A DNA stretch of 64,000 nt from Marinobacter mobilis (GTDB lineage Bacteria; Pseudomonadota; Gammaproteobacteria; Pseudomonadales; Oleiphilaceae), in assembly GCF_900106945.1 (NCBI RefSeq), contig NZ_FNNE01000006.1, positions 62,001 to 126,000 on the forward strand. Reading direction: 5' to 3'. Shown in pieces: positions 25,831-33,707 of this stretch. The position numbers were made by a program, and so were the translations under genes. The notes beneath the pieces are model-generated. The model was given only the letters and a program-made list of their open reading frames with translations, searched no databases and was not told the DNA's origin. Within the stretch, counting starts at the first letter, position 1; the number at the start of each line of letters is the position of its first letter.

Positions 25831-27927
25831 ATGGCATTCGATGCGGATGAAGAAATTCTTCAGGATTTTCTGGTAGAAGCGGGCGAAATACTGGAAAAAC
25901 TGTCCGAACAGCTGGTGGATCTTGAACAGAACCCGGACGACAGCGATCTGCTGAATGCCATCTTCCGGGGCTTCCATACCGTCAAGGGCGGTGCCGGTTT
26001 CCTGCAGCTGGACGCTTTGGTCAGCTGTTGTCACTCAGCGGAAAACGTCTTTGACACGCTTCGGAATCATAAGCGGCGGGTGGATTCTGAATTGATGGAC
26101 GTTGTCCTGCAGGCGCTGGACAACGTCAATGCCATGTTTGATCAGGTGAGAAGCCGGGAAGAACCAACCCCGGCGCCAGCTGAACTGATCGCTGCACTGG
26201 ACCAGTTTGCCGAGCCGGAAGGTACCGCCGCCGTTGAGCCTGTCGCGGTACCACAGGATCAGGCCCCCAATTCCGCTGCCGAAGGCGAGCAGGGCGGAGA
26301 TATTACCGACGAAGAATTCGAGCAGTTACTGGATGCCCTCGACGGCGGCAAGCCAGAGGGCGGAGCTGAGCCTGCGGGTGAGTCAGACGTGTCCGAAGGG
26401 AACGGCGACGACATCACAGACGATGAATTTGAAGCCCTGCTCGACGAACTCCATGGCAAGGGACAGTTTGCGGGTGTGCCGGAATCTGCCTCTGCCGATG
26501 AGGCGAGTGAGCCTGAACCTGACGGCTCCAAAGCCGCCGGTGACCTGATCACCGATGATGAATTCGAGGCGCTGTTGGACGATCTTCACGGAAAGGGCGG
26601 TAGCCCCACCGGGGGTGCTAGCGCACAGGAGGAAGCCGGTGAACCGAAAGCGGAGCCGGTTCCTCAGCCTCAGCCAGCCCCTCAACCAAAACCGAAGCCA
26701 GAGCCGGCCAAGCCGGTAGCTGCCCGTTCTGGCGCTGAAGGGGGGGCTTCAGCCCCGGCTCCGGCGGCAGAGACCACGGTACGGGTGGATACCAAACGCC
26801 TTGATGACATCATGAACATGGTGGGTGAGCTGGTTCTGGTCCGTAACCGGTTACAGCGTCTTGGGGCTGAAAGCGAAGACGAACAGATGCAGAAGGCGGT
26901 CTCCAACCTGGACGTGGTGACCACGGATCTCCAGTCCGCCGTTATGCAGACCCGCATGCAACCGATCAAGAAAGTGTTCGGCCGCTTCCCGCGAGTCGTC
27001 CGGGACCTCGCCAGGAATCTCAAGAAAGAGATCAATCTGGTGATGCACGGGGAAGACACCGATCTCGACAAGAACCTGGTAGAAGCGCTGGCAGACCCCT
27101 TGGTGCACCTGGTTCGCAATTCGGTGGATCATGGTATCGAGGCCCCGGATGTCCGGGAAGCGGCAGGCAAGCCACGGGTAGGGCGGGTCACACTGTCGGC
27201 TGAACAGGAAGGTGACCATATCTTACTGGTCATTGAAGACGACGGCGCCGGTATGGATCCCGAGAAGCTGCGCCAGAAGGCCGTGGAAAAGGGCCTGTAC
27301 GATCAGGACGCGGCTGATCGCCTGACGCCCACCGAATGCTACAACCTGATTTTTGCGGCCGGCTTCTCCACCAAGGAGGAGATTTCCGACGTTTCCGGCC
27401 GTGGCGTGGGCATGGATGTGGTCAAGACCAAGATTGGTCAGCTCAACGGCATGATCAATGTCGAGTCAGCGCTTGGCAAAGGCTCGCGTATTGTGATCAA
27501 GGTGCCGCTCACCCTGGCCATCATGCCAACGCTGATGATCATGCTGGGCGACCAGTCCTTTGCGCTGCCGCTGGTGAATGTGGTGGAAATCTTTCACCTT
27601 GACCTCAGCAAAACCAATGTGGTCGATGGCCGCGAATGTATCGTGGTGCGGGACAAGGTTTTCCCGCTGTTCCACATCAAGCGCTGGCTGGTGAAAGGCG
27701 CTGCGGGCGAGCCGCAGCCGGAGAATGCGCACGTGGTCATTGTTGCCATGGGCACCAAGCGGGTCGGATTTGTGGTGGACCAACTGGTAGGGCAGGAAGA
27801 AGTGGTGATCAAGCCGCTGGGTCGGGCTCTGCAGGGCACCCCCGGCATGGCCGGAGCCACAATCACTGGCGATGGCCGCATTGCGCTGATCATTGATGTG
27901 CCCAGCCTGTTGCAGCACTACGGCTGA
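25831..27927 (+). CDS. cheA: Chemotaxis histidine kinase CheA
   Basis: CheA phosphorylates CheY and CheB under receptor control. The 698 residues have an HPt domain with His49 (FRGFHTVKGGAGF), a roughly 190-residue acidic and Pro-rich linker, the P3 dimerisation helices (TKRLDDIMNMVGELVLVRNR, about 321-340), a HATPase domain with N box HLVRNSVDHG (about 425-434), DDGAGMD (470-476) and GRGVGMD (523-529), and a CheW-like P5 domain. No P2-like globular region is apparent in the linker. Instead there are three copies of an ITD-EFE-LLD motif at about 157-170, 195-210 and 240-255. Confidence 0.97.
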   Translation: MAFDADEEILQDFLVEAGEILEKLSEQLVDLEQNPDDSDLLNAIFRGFHTVKGGAGFLQLDALVSCCHSAENVFDTLRNHKRRVDSELMDVVLQALDNVNAMFDQVRSREEPTPAPAELIAALDQFAEPEGTAAVEPVAVPQDQAPNSAAEGEQGGDITDEEFEQLLDALDGGKPEGGAEPAGESDVSEGNGDDITDDEFEALLDELHGKGQFAGVPESASADEASEPEPDGSKAAGDLITDDEFEALLDDLHGKGGSPTGGASAQEEAGEPKAEPVPQPQPAPQPKPKPEPAKPVAARSGAEGGASAPAPAAETTVRVDTKRLDDIMNMVGELVLVRNRLQRLGAESEDEQMQKAVSNLDVVTTDLQSAVMQTRMQPIKKVFGRFPRVVRDLARNLKKEINLVMHGEDTDLDKNLVEALADPLVHLVRNSVDHGIEAPDVREAAGKPRVGRVTLSAEQEGDHILLVIEDDGAGMDPEKLRQKAVEKGLYDQDAADRLTPTECYNLIFAAGFSTKEEISDVSGRGVGMDVVKTKIGQLNGMINVESALGKGSRIVIKVPLTLAIMPTLMIMLGDQSFALPLVNVVEIFHLDLSKTNVVDGRECIVVRDKVFPLFHIKRWLVKGAAGEPQPENAHVVIVAMGTKRVGFVVDQLVGQEEVVIKPLGRALQGTPGMAGATITGDGRIALIIDVPSLLQHYG
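26299..26595 (+). repeat. Three protein-level repeats in the CheA linker
   Basis: Residues 157-170, 195-210 and 240-255 share the pattern ITD(D/E)EFE(Q/A)LLD(A/E/D)L; the second and third extend to HGKG. Spacers are acidic and low-complexity. The motif resembles the FliM N-terminal CheY-binding peptide (SQDEIDALL) encoded at 11.3 kb. Confidence 0.85.
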
Positions 27928-27980
27928 GCCGGTAGCGCAACGTTTTGAGCACGGACACACATACATGAAAGGAGGAGTGA

Positions 27981-29135
27981 ATGACGGTTTCAGTTCTGGT
28001 CGTTGATGACTCAAGCTTTTTCCGCAAGCGACTGACTGAGATCCTCAATGCCTCCGGTAATATCAAGGTTGTCGGTGTTGCCAGCAATGGCCGCGAAGGG
28101 GTCGAGCTGGCGGAAAAGCTGAAACCTGACGTCATCACCATGGACTACGAAATGCCGGTCATGGATGGCATTTCCGCAGTCCGGGAAATCATGAAGCGCC
28201 GGCCAACCCCGGTATTGATGTTTTCCTCTCTGACCTACGAAGGCGCCCGGGTGACCCTTGATGCGCTCGAGGCTGGCGCGGTGGATTTCCTGCCCAAGAA
28301 CTTCGAGGAAATTGCCCGCGACAGTAGCGAGCTGCAAAGAATCCTCAAGGATCGAATCATCGACGTTGCCGGCAGCCACCCAGGTGCACGGCCGACAGCG
28401 CCAGCCTCCAGACCGGCAACAGCCGTCAGGCCAGCGCAGACACCTGAAAGTGACCCGGTCCGTTCACAGCCCGCAGCTCTGGTACCCCGACCCGGCTCCC
28501 CGGCTCGGTCTCAGGCGCCGGCAAGGCCCGCCGCACAGCCTGCGTCAGCAAGGACGCCCGCCCGAAACTACAGCGTGGTGGCCATTGGCACGTCCACGGG
28601 CGGCCCGATTGCCCTGCAGCGGGTTCTGATGGCGCTGCCGGCCAATTTTCGCGCCCCGATCGTGCTGGTTCAGCATATGCCTGCCAGTTTCACGCCTGCC
28701 TTTGCAGATCGCCTCAACAAGCTGTGCCAGATAGAGGTTCGGCAGGCCGAGGAAGGCGACGTACTGAAGCCGGGACTGGCGTTGCTCGCTCCCGGTGGCA
28801 AGCAGATGATGATCGAGAACCGGGGGGGGCAGGGCCGGGTGAGGATCCTTCCCGGCGATGATCGCTTGAACTACAAGCCCTGTGTCGATGTCACCTTTGG
28901 TTCTCTGGCAAAGAGTTTCCCTGGCAAGACCCTGGGCATCATCCTGACGGGGATGGGCGCGGATGGCCGCGAAGGTTGTCGCCTGATGAAGCAGGCCGGG
29001 TCTGTGGTTTGGGCGCAGGATGAACAGAGTTCAGTGATCTATGGTATGCCCATGGCGGTGGCCAAGGCCGGTCTGGCTGACGAAATCCTGCCATTGGACA
29101 GTGTTGGCTCCCGCCTTTTGGACGGGGTCAGCTGA
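27981..29135 (+). CDS. cheB: Chemoreceptor methylesterase CheB
   Basis: CheB removes methyl groups from (and deamidates) chemoreceptors when phosphorylated. The 384 residues have a receiver domain with Asp55 (VITMDYEMPVMDG), a long Pro/Ala-rich linker (about 130-195), and the esterase domain with catalytic Ser205 (AIGTSTGGP), His232 (VQHMP) and Asp328 (GMGADG). An AGGAGG ribosome site precedes the ATG. No cheR is in the window. The stop shares a base with motC. Confidence 0.97.
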   Translation: MTVSVLVVDDSSFFRKRLTEILNASGNIKVVGVASNGREGVELAEKLKPDVITMDYEMPVMDGISAVREIMKRRPTPVLMFSSLTYEGARVTLDALEAGAVDFLPKNFEEIARDSSELQRILKDRIIDVAGSHPGARPTAPASRPATAVRPAQTPESDPVRSQPAALVPRPGSPARSQAPARPAAQPASARTPARNYSVVAIGTSTGGPIALQRVLMALPANFRAPIVLVQHMPASFTPAFADRLNKLCQIEVRQAEEGDVLKPGLALLAPGGKQMMIENRGGQGRVRILPGDDRLNYKPCVDVTFGSLAKSFPGKTLGIILTGMGADGREGCRLMKQAGSVVWAQDEQSSVIYGMPMAVAKAGLADEILPLDSVGSRLLDGVS

Positions 29136-29875
29136 TGGATATCCTCAGCCTGCTGGGCATCATCCTCGCGTTTGCCGCCATCCTCGGGGGAAACCTGCTG
29201 GAAGGTGGTGTGCTGAGTTCGTTGTTCAATGGCCCGGCAGCATTGATTGTCGTAGGGGGCACCTTTGCCGCAACCATTCTGCAGACGTCCTGGCCGGTGC
29301 TGAAGCGGGCTTTTATACAGGTGCGTTGGGTGTTTGTTCCCCCTTACATCGGTATGGAAGACGGCATTGGCAAGGTCATCGACTGGAGCGTTAAGTCCAG
29401 AAAGCAGGGCCTGCTGGGGTTGGAGGGTCTGGCTGAGCGTGAGCCCGAACGTTTTGCCCGTAAAGGCCTGCAGCTGCTGGTGGATGGCGCAGAAACCGAA
29501 ACCATCCGCAGTATCCTGGAAGTGGACCTCGAAAACCGCGAGCAGCGTGACGTCGATTCCGCCAAGGTGTTTGAGGCCATGGGGGGCTATGCACCCACCA
29601 TCGGTATCATCGGTGCGGTTATGGGATTGATCCAGGTGATGACCAATCTGGAAGATCCGGCAACCCTGGGCAGCGGGATTGCGACGGCTTTTGTCGCAAC
29701 CATTTATGGAGTTGCCCTTGCTAACCTGCTGTTTTTCCCTGTAGCCAACAAGCTGCGTAGCCTGACGCGGGAGCGATCGCGTTATGAGGATATGATGATC
29801 GACGGGATTGTTGCGATTGCGGAAGGCGAAAATCCGCGTTCGATCGAGCTGCGTCTTCGTGGTTTCCTGCCCTGA
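29135..29875 (+). CDS. motC: Flagellar stator proton channel subunit MotC (MotA family)
   Basis: This 246-residue MotA/PomA/TolQ family protein has four hydrophobic segments: about 4-22, 30-50, 150-170 (APTIGIIGAVMGLIQVM) and 180-205. The third carries the family's conserved Gly/Pro pattern. The large cytoplasmic loop holds the charged residues that meet FliG. Pairing with motD and the position inside the chemotaxis operon match the Pseudomonas MotCD second stator set, which matters for swarming there. The start overlaps the cheB stop by one base. Confidence 0.93.
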   Translation: MDILSLLGIILAFAAILGGNLLEGGVLSSLFNGPAALIVVGGTFAATILQTSWPVLKRAFIQVRWVFVPPYIGMEDGIGKVIDWSVKSRKQGLLGLEGLAEREPERFARKGLQLLVDGAETETIRSILEVDLENREQRDVDSAKVFEAMGGYAPTIGIIGAVMGLIQVMTNLEDPATLGSGIATAFVATIYGVALANLLFFPVANKLRSLTRERSRYEDMMIDGIVAIAEGENPRSIELRLRGFLP

Positions 29876-29915
29876 TTAGTCGGGCAGGTGATCCTTTCCG
29901 TCCGGGAGCTGACCA

Positions 29916-30698
29916 ATGAGACGACCGAGAACGTCCGAAGACGACCAGCATAACCGCGAACGCTGGCTCATTTCCTACGCCGATTTCATCACCCTGTTGT
30001 TCGGTTTCTTCGTTGTGATGTACTCGGTGTCCTCGGTGAACGAAGGCAAATACAAGGTTTTGTCCGATACCCTGACCGGGGTCTTCAACGCGCCTCAGCG
30101 TTCCGTCAATCCGATTGAGGTGGGACAGGAAGTGACGCTTACGCCGCCAGCGGATACCCAGGCGGTGATTCCGCCAGTAGTGACCGAAGCGCCGGTGAAT
30201 CCGGTCGAGGACGAGCGCGCCAGAACTCAGGCGCTCCAGGACATGTCGCTGCAATTTTCCATGGCGTTCGACGAACTGATTGCCCAGGGTGTGGTAACGA
30301 TGGAGGTCAGTGAGCGCTGGCTGGAACTGAGTCTTCGCAACAGCCTCCTGTTTGGTAGTGGTGATGCAGAACCTCACTATGACGCGTTCGAAGTGATCGA
30401 AAAAATTGCCTCAGTCCTGCGTCAGCGGGATAACGCCGTGCGGGTTGAAGGCTTTACCGACAACCAGCCAATCCGAACCGGGGTCTATCCATCAAACTGG
30501 GAGTTATCCACGGCCCGCGCTGCAACGCTGGTGCGAATGCTGACCATGGAAGGTATAGATCCCCAGCGTCTGGCAGCCGTTGGCTACGGTGAATTTCAGC
30601 CGGTGGCTCGCAACGACACTGAAGATGGTCGCCGACGTAATCGGCGGGTGGTGTTGCTGATCTCCAGGGATGCCAGTATCCGCGGCGCGATGCGCTGA
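29916..30698 (+). CDS. motD: Flagellar stator peptidoglycan-anchored subunit MotD (MotB family)
   Basis: The 260 residues have one N-terminal membrane helix (about 18-40, WLISYADFITLLFGFFVVMY) with the proton-carrying aspartate Asp23, a plug/linker region rich in Pro and Val, and an OmpA/MotB peptidoglycan-binding domain (RVEGFTDNQPI, then SNWELSTARAATLVRML). It completes the stator with MotC. A 190-base gap with a sigma-28 promoter follows. Confidence 0.95.
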   Translation: MRRPRTSEDDQHNRERWLISYADFITLLFGFFVVMYSVSSVNEGKYKVLSDTLTGVFNAPQRSVNPIEVGQEVTLTPPADTQAVIPPVVTEAPVNPVEDERARTQALQDMSLQFSMAFDELIAQGVVTMEVSERWLELSLRNSLLFGSGDAEPHYDAFEVIEKIASVLRQRDNAVRVEGFTDNQPIRTGVYPSNWELSTARAATLVRMLTMEGIDPQRLAAVGYGEFQPVARNDTEDGRRRNRRVVLLISRDASIRGAMR

Positions 30699-30831
30699 TC
30701 TTCCGGCTTTTCCGCTCTGTCTCCAAGGCCGTTGCGGCCAAGTTGGCACGGATTCTGTATTTTCTCCTGAGACACAGGCAGTTGAGGCAATTTCTTGCCG
30801 TTCATTGTTAGGGCTGTTGCAGTCGAACAGC

Positions 30832-30858
30832 TGAAGTTTCTTCGGGTATTGCCGATAC
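30832..30858 (+). promoter_or_regulatory. Sigma-28 (FliA) promoter before parC
   Basis: TGAAGTTT at 30832-30839, an 11-base spacer, and GCCGATAC at 30851-30858 match the flagellar sigma consensus TAAAGTTT-N11-GCCGATAA at 14 of 16 positions with exact spacing. It lies 30 bases before the GTG start. Confidence 0.85.
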
Positions 30859-30888
30859 TGTTAGTTAGAGACACATGGGGAGCACAAC

Positions 30889-31677
30889 GTGCGAATCTGG
30901 GCCGTAGCCAATCAGAAAGGTGGAGTGGGAAAGACGACGTCTGTCGTGACGCTGGGTGGTTTGCTGGCGGAGCGGGGCAAGCGGGTGCTGGTGGTGGACC
31001 TGGATCCTCATGGCTCGCTGACCAGCTGGTTTGGTTATGACCCGGACACCATAGCCCATAGCGTTTTTGACCTGTTTCAGCACCAGGGTAAGGTGCCTGA
31101 CGGCTTGCCGGCACAGCTGATTACCGAGACCAGTTGCAAGGGGCTATCGCTGCTTCCCGCCAGTACTGCCCTGGCGACGCTGGAGCGGCGGATGGTCGGT
31201 GTCGAAGGCATGGGGCTGATTGTTTCCCGGGCCCTGGCCCAGCTCTGGGATGACTTCGATTATGTGCTGCTGGATAACACCCCGTCCCTGGGGGTGCTGA
31301 TGGTGAATGCCCTGGCGGCTGCCCAGCATCTGATTATTCCCGTTCAGACAGAGTTTCTGGCGATCAAGGGGCTGGAGCGCATGCTGCATACCCTGGAAAT
31401 GGTCATGCGTTCCCAGAAGAATCCGTTGCCCTATCTCATCGTTCCCACCATGTTTGACCGCCGCACCCAGGCCTCCGTCAAAAGTCTGAACCTGCTTCGA
31501 AAAACCTATCCTGACCGGCTCTGGCGTTTTGCCGTTCCGGTGGACACCAAGTTCCGGGACGCCAGCCAGGCGGGCGTCATACCATCGGCGGTGGATCGTG
31601 AAAGTCATGGCATCAGGGCCTATCGCCATTTGTTGGACGAGTTGCTGGCGCGGACAGAGTCCGCAGAGGTCCGCTGA
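30889..31677 (+). CDS. parC: ParA-family ATPase ParC (polar positioning of chemosensory arrays)
   Basis: The 262-residue ParA/Soj-type ATPase has Walker A KGGVGKTT at residues 10-17, VDLDPHGSLTSWFG and LLDNTPSLG in place of the switch and Walker B motifs. In Vibrio, ParC localises the chemotaxis array to the cell pole with ParP. The context here (motD-parC-parP-cheW) is the same. The start is GTG with GGGGAG upstream. It has its own FliA-type promoter. Confidence 0.9.
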   Translation: MRIWAVANQKGGVGKTTSVVTLGGLLAERGKRVLVVDLDPHGSLTSWFGYDPDTIAHSVFDLFQHQGKVPDGLPAQLITETSCKGLSLLPASTALATLERRMVGVEGMGLIVSRALAQLWDDFDYVLLDNTPSLGVLMVNALAAAQHLIIPVQTEFLAIKGLERMLHTLEMVMRSQKNPLPYLIVPTMFDRRTQASVKSLNLLRKTYPDRLWRFAVPVDTKFRDASQAGVIPSAVDRESHGIRAYRHLLDELLARTESAEVR

Positions 31678-31734
31678 TGGCTGACGGAAATTTGACACGA
31701 CGTGCCGGGGCGATGGTTCGGGAGGAGAGGGGTT

Positions 31735-32568
31735 ATGTCCTCGTCCCGTGATACCGACCTGGCCACACCGGAAGTGGCGCTTGCCAGTTACCTGGATGAT
31801 CTACTGCACACAGCAACAGATGCTGCGCTGAAAGACGAGGCGCAAGCAGAACCAGAGTTGCTGCAGGCAAAGCCGGTGGAGGAAACACGACCCGAACCTG
31901 AGCCGGAACCTGAGCCGGAACCTGAGGTGCCCGCGGAACCGGAGCCAGAATCTAAGCCCCAGGTGATAGCGCAACCGGCGGTGACGGAGACGCAGGTTAC
32001 GCCAGTGGTCGCGCAGGAATCAGCGCCTGCGCCGGTCGTTGCCCGGAAAATAGCGTCTGCATCGACTCCGGATGTGCCCGCTGGTGGTGAGCCGGTCGGG
32101 CGACCGGAATGGTCAGAACGTCCGTTTGAATGCCTGATATTCCGGGTCGCGGGGCTGCAGTTGGCGGTGCCGCTGATTCTCCTCGGCGCGATTCACCGGC
32201 TGGAAGACGGGATCAAGGCGATGCCCGGTAGCCCGCGCTGGTACATGGGCATCCTGCCAGGCAAGGATCATAATCTCAGAGTGGTGGATTCGGCAGAGTG
32301 GATCATGGCCGGAAGGGGCCCCGACAACGCCCGTGAGAACTACCGCTTTGTTATTCGTCTGGATCAGAGCGAATGGGCGCTGGCCTGTGATGATGTAGCC
32401 CAGTCGTTCACGTTGAATCCTGACGATGTGCGCTGGCGGACATCACGCAGCAAGCGGCCCTGGCTCGCTGGCACGGTGATCAAACAGATGTGCGCACTGC
32501 TTGATGTGGGAACCATGGCGGAGCTGCTGGCGAGAGCCGAGCGCGAACAGCACCTCAATATGGAATAG
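31735..32568 (+). CDS. parP: ParP, CheW-like array-integration protein
   Basis: The 277-residue product starts at an ATG preceded by GGAGAGGGG. It has a short N-terminal segment (VALASYLDDLLHTATD), a Glu/Pro-rich linker (about 45-120) with EP dipeptide repeats, and a C-terminal CheW-like domain (FECLIFRVAGLQLAVPLILL to the end). In Vibrio, ParP binds CheA and chemoreceptors through this domain and ParC through another part. Those contacts are inferred here. A longer GTG start at 31702 lacks a good ribosome site. Confidence 0.85.
   Translation: MSSSRDTDLATPEVALASYLDDLLHTATDAALKDEAQAEPELLQAKPVEETRPEPEPEPEPEPEVPAEPEPESKPQVIAQPAVTETQVTPVVAQESAPAPVVARKIASASTPDVPAGGEPVGRPEWSERPFECLIFRVAGLQLAVPLILLGAIHRLEDGIKAMPGSPRWYMGILPGKDHNLRVVDSAEWIMAGRGPDNARENYRFVIRLDQSEWALACDDVAQSFTLNPDDVRWRTSRSKRPWLAGTVIKQMCALLDVGTMAELLARAEREQHLNME
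31894..31926 (+). repeat. 12-base tandem repeat in parP
   Basis: GAACCTGAGCCG is repeated 2.75 times and encodes an alternating Glu-Pro run in the disordered linker. The 12-base unit keeps frame if copy number changes. Confidence 0.85.
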
Positions 32569-32588
32569 AACACATCGGTTACTGAATG

Positions 32589-32639
32589 AAACCGTGCACG
32601 ACTGGCACGGTTTGTGCCCTTAACTATAGTATTGGGCAC
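32589..32639 (+). other. Two adjacent hairpins between parP and cheW
   Basis: AAACCGTGC and GCACGGTTT (32589-32597 with 32605-32613) form a perfect 9-bp stem with a 7-base loop. Directly after it, GTGCCC and GGGCAC (32614-32619 with 32634-32639) form a second stem with a 14-base loop. No long T-tract follows either one. They may be mRNA-processing or attenuation elements. The second loop holds TATAGT (32625-32630), a possible -10 with CTGGCA 17 bases upstream. Confidence 0.55.
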
Positions 32640-32703
32640 TGATGATGATTTTTTGACGATCAGGTTGCCCGCAGCGGGTGGCCTACCCAGGAGAATTGGC
32701 TAT

Positions 32704-33192
32704 ATGGCATCCCAAAGCGGTCAGCAGAATCAGTCCCAGGATGATCAGGTACTCCAGTACGTGACCTTCCGGCTGGACGATGAAACCTACGGAATCGATG
32801 TGATGCAGATCCAGGAAGTTCTGCGTTACACCGAAATAGCACCGGTCCCGGGCGCTCCCGATTACGTGCTGGGTATCATCAACCTGCGAGGCAATGTCGT
32901 GACGGTGATTGATACCCGTCGTCGTTTTGGCCTTGCAGAGGCGGAAGTGACCGATGCCACCCGCATCGTGGTCATGGAGTCTGCCAACCAGGTGATGGGT
33001 ATATTGGTGGATTCTGTTGCGGAGGTGGTGTACCTGAAATCCAGCGAAATTGAGACGGCACCGAACGTGGGTAACGAGGAAAGCGCCAAGTTTATCCAGG
33101 GTGTCTGCAACAAGAACGGCGAACTCATCATTCTGGTGGAGTTCGACAAGATGCTGTCAGACCACGAATGGGCGGAAATCGCAGGACTCTGA
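32704..33192 (+). CDS. cheW: Chemotaxis coupling protein CheW
   Basis: CheW links chemoreceptors to CheA. The ATG at 32704 is preceded by AGGAGA at 8-base spacing and gives 162 residues. The single CheW domain (about 18-155) includes YVTFRLDDETYGIDVMQIQE, the conserved NLRGNVVTVID and MGILVDSVAEVV. A longer GTG-started reading from 32614 would translate through the hairpins and is unlikely. Confidence 0.97.
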   Translation: MASQSGQQNQSQDDQVLQYVTFRLDDETYGIDVMQIQEVLRYTEIAPVPGAPDYVLGIINLRGNVVTVIDTRRRFGLAEAEVTDATRIVVMESANQVMGILVDSVAEVVYLKSSEIETAPNVGNEESAKFIQGVCNKNGELIILVEFDKMLSDHEWAEIAGL

Positions 33193-33254
33193 TCCCCTCA
33201 GGGCAAGGGTGTCTGGCGAATCCCAGGGTGGTCGTAATCGGAGGTAATCCTGTG

Positions 33255-33647
33255 ATGAGTGAGCAATGGACAACCCTGGCCCCCTGGCTCTTTTCTTCAG
33301 TGGTGCTGGTACTGCTGTTGGTTCAGACGGTCATTTCCCAGCTCCAGATCCGCACGTTGCGTTCGCAGCTAAAGTCACGGTGTGACAGCCTTGGCCGCGA
33401 GCTGCATGCCAGTGGTAGTGGCAATATTGGCATGGGCCATCGGGTGGTTGCCTGCGAGCGCAAACTCCATGAGTTGGCCACCACCGTTGATGAAATGCGT
33501 CAGAACGATCCCCTGCGGATTTCCTACGACGAAGCCTCGCGGCTGGTCGAGTTGGGCGCGGACATCGACGACCTGATGAACACCTGTGGCATCTCCCGAC
33601 CCGAAGCTGAGCTGGTTTCCGCCTTGCGTCGCAAGCAGGTTGCGTGA
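33255..33647 (+). CDS. DUF2802 membrane-anchored protein
   Basis: The 130 residues have an N-terminal membrane helix (about 7-29, WLFSSVVLVLLLVQTVI), a short coiled-coil (QLQIRTLRSQLKSRCDSLGR) and a C-terminal helix-turn-helix-like segment (YDEASRLVELGADIDDLMNT, then CGISRPEAELVSAL). It matches the DUF2802 family I recall next to cheW in polar flagellates; function unknown. GGAGGT near 33240 serves the ATG. Confidence 0.75.
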   Translation: MSEQWTTLAPWLFSSVVLVLLLVQTVISQLQIRTLRSQLKSRCDSLGRELHASGSGNIGMGHRVVACERKLHELATTVDEMRQNDPLRISYDEASRLVELGADIDDLMNTCGISRPEAELVSALRRKQVA

Positions 33648-33668
33648 TACTCAATACCCTGGATCACT

Positions 33669-33683
33669 GTTAACGGGTTAACC
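33669..33683. promoter_or_regulatory. GTTAAC dyad before the PCMT-GspE fusion gene
   Basis: GTTAAC occurs twice around a GG centre (33669-33674 and 33677-33682). Each is itself a palindrome, and the second extends to GGTTAACC. It sits 25 bases before the start of the fusion gene, suitable for an operator, but no known regulator can be named. Confidence 0.35.
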
Positions 33684-33707
33684 TGTAACATACTAGGGTC
33701 AAAACGC

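Noticed and set aside
30744..30759. TGGCACGGATTCTGTA as a sigma-54 promoter before parC
   Set aside because: The -24 half is perfect, but the -12 half reads GT instead of the essential GC at ten-base spacing; the sigma-28 element downstream is a better candidate.
32614..32703. A 30-residue N-terminal extension of CheW starting at GTG 32614
   Set aside because: It would begin at the base of a hairpin with no ribosome site, whereas the ATG at 32704 has AGGAGA at ideal distance and gives the family's usual length.
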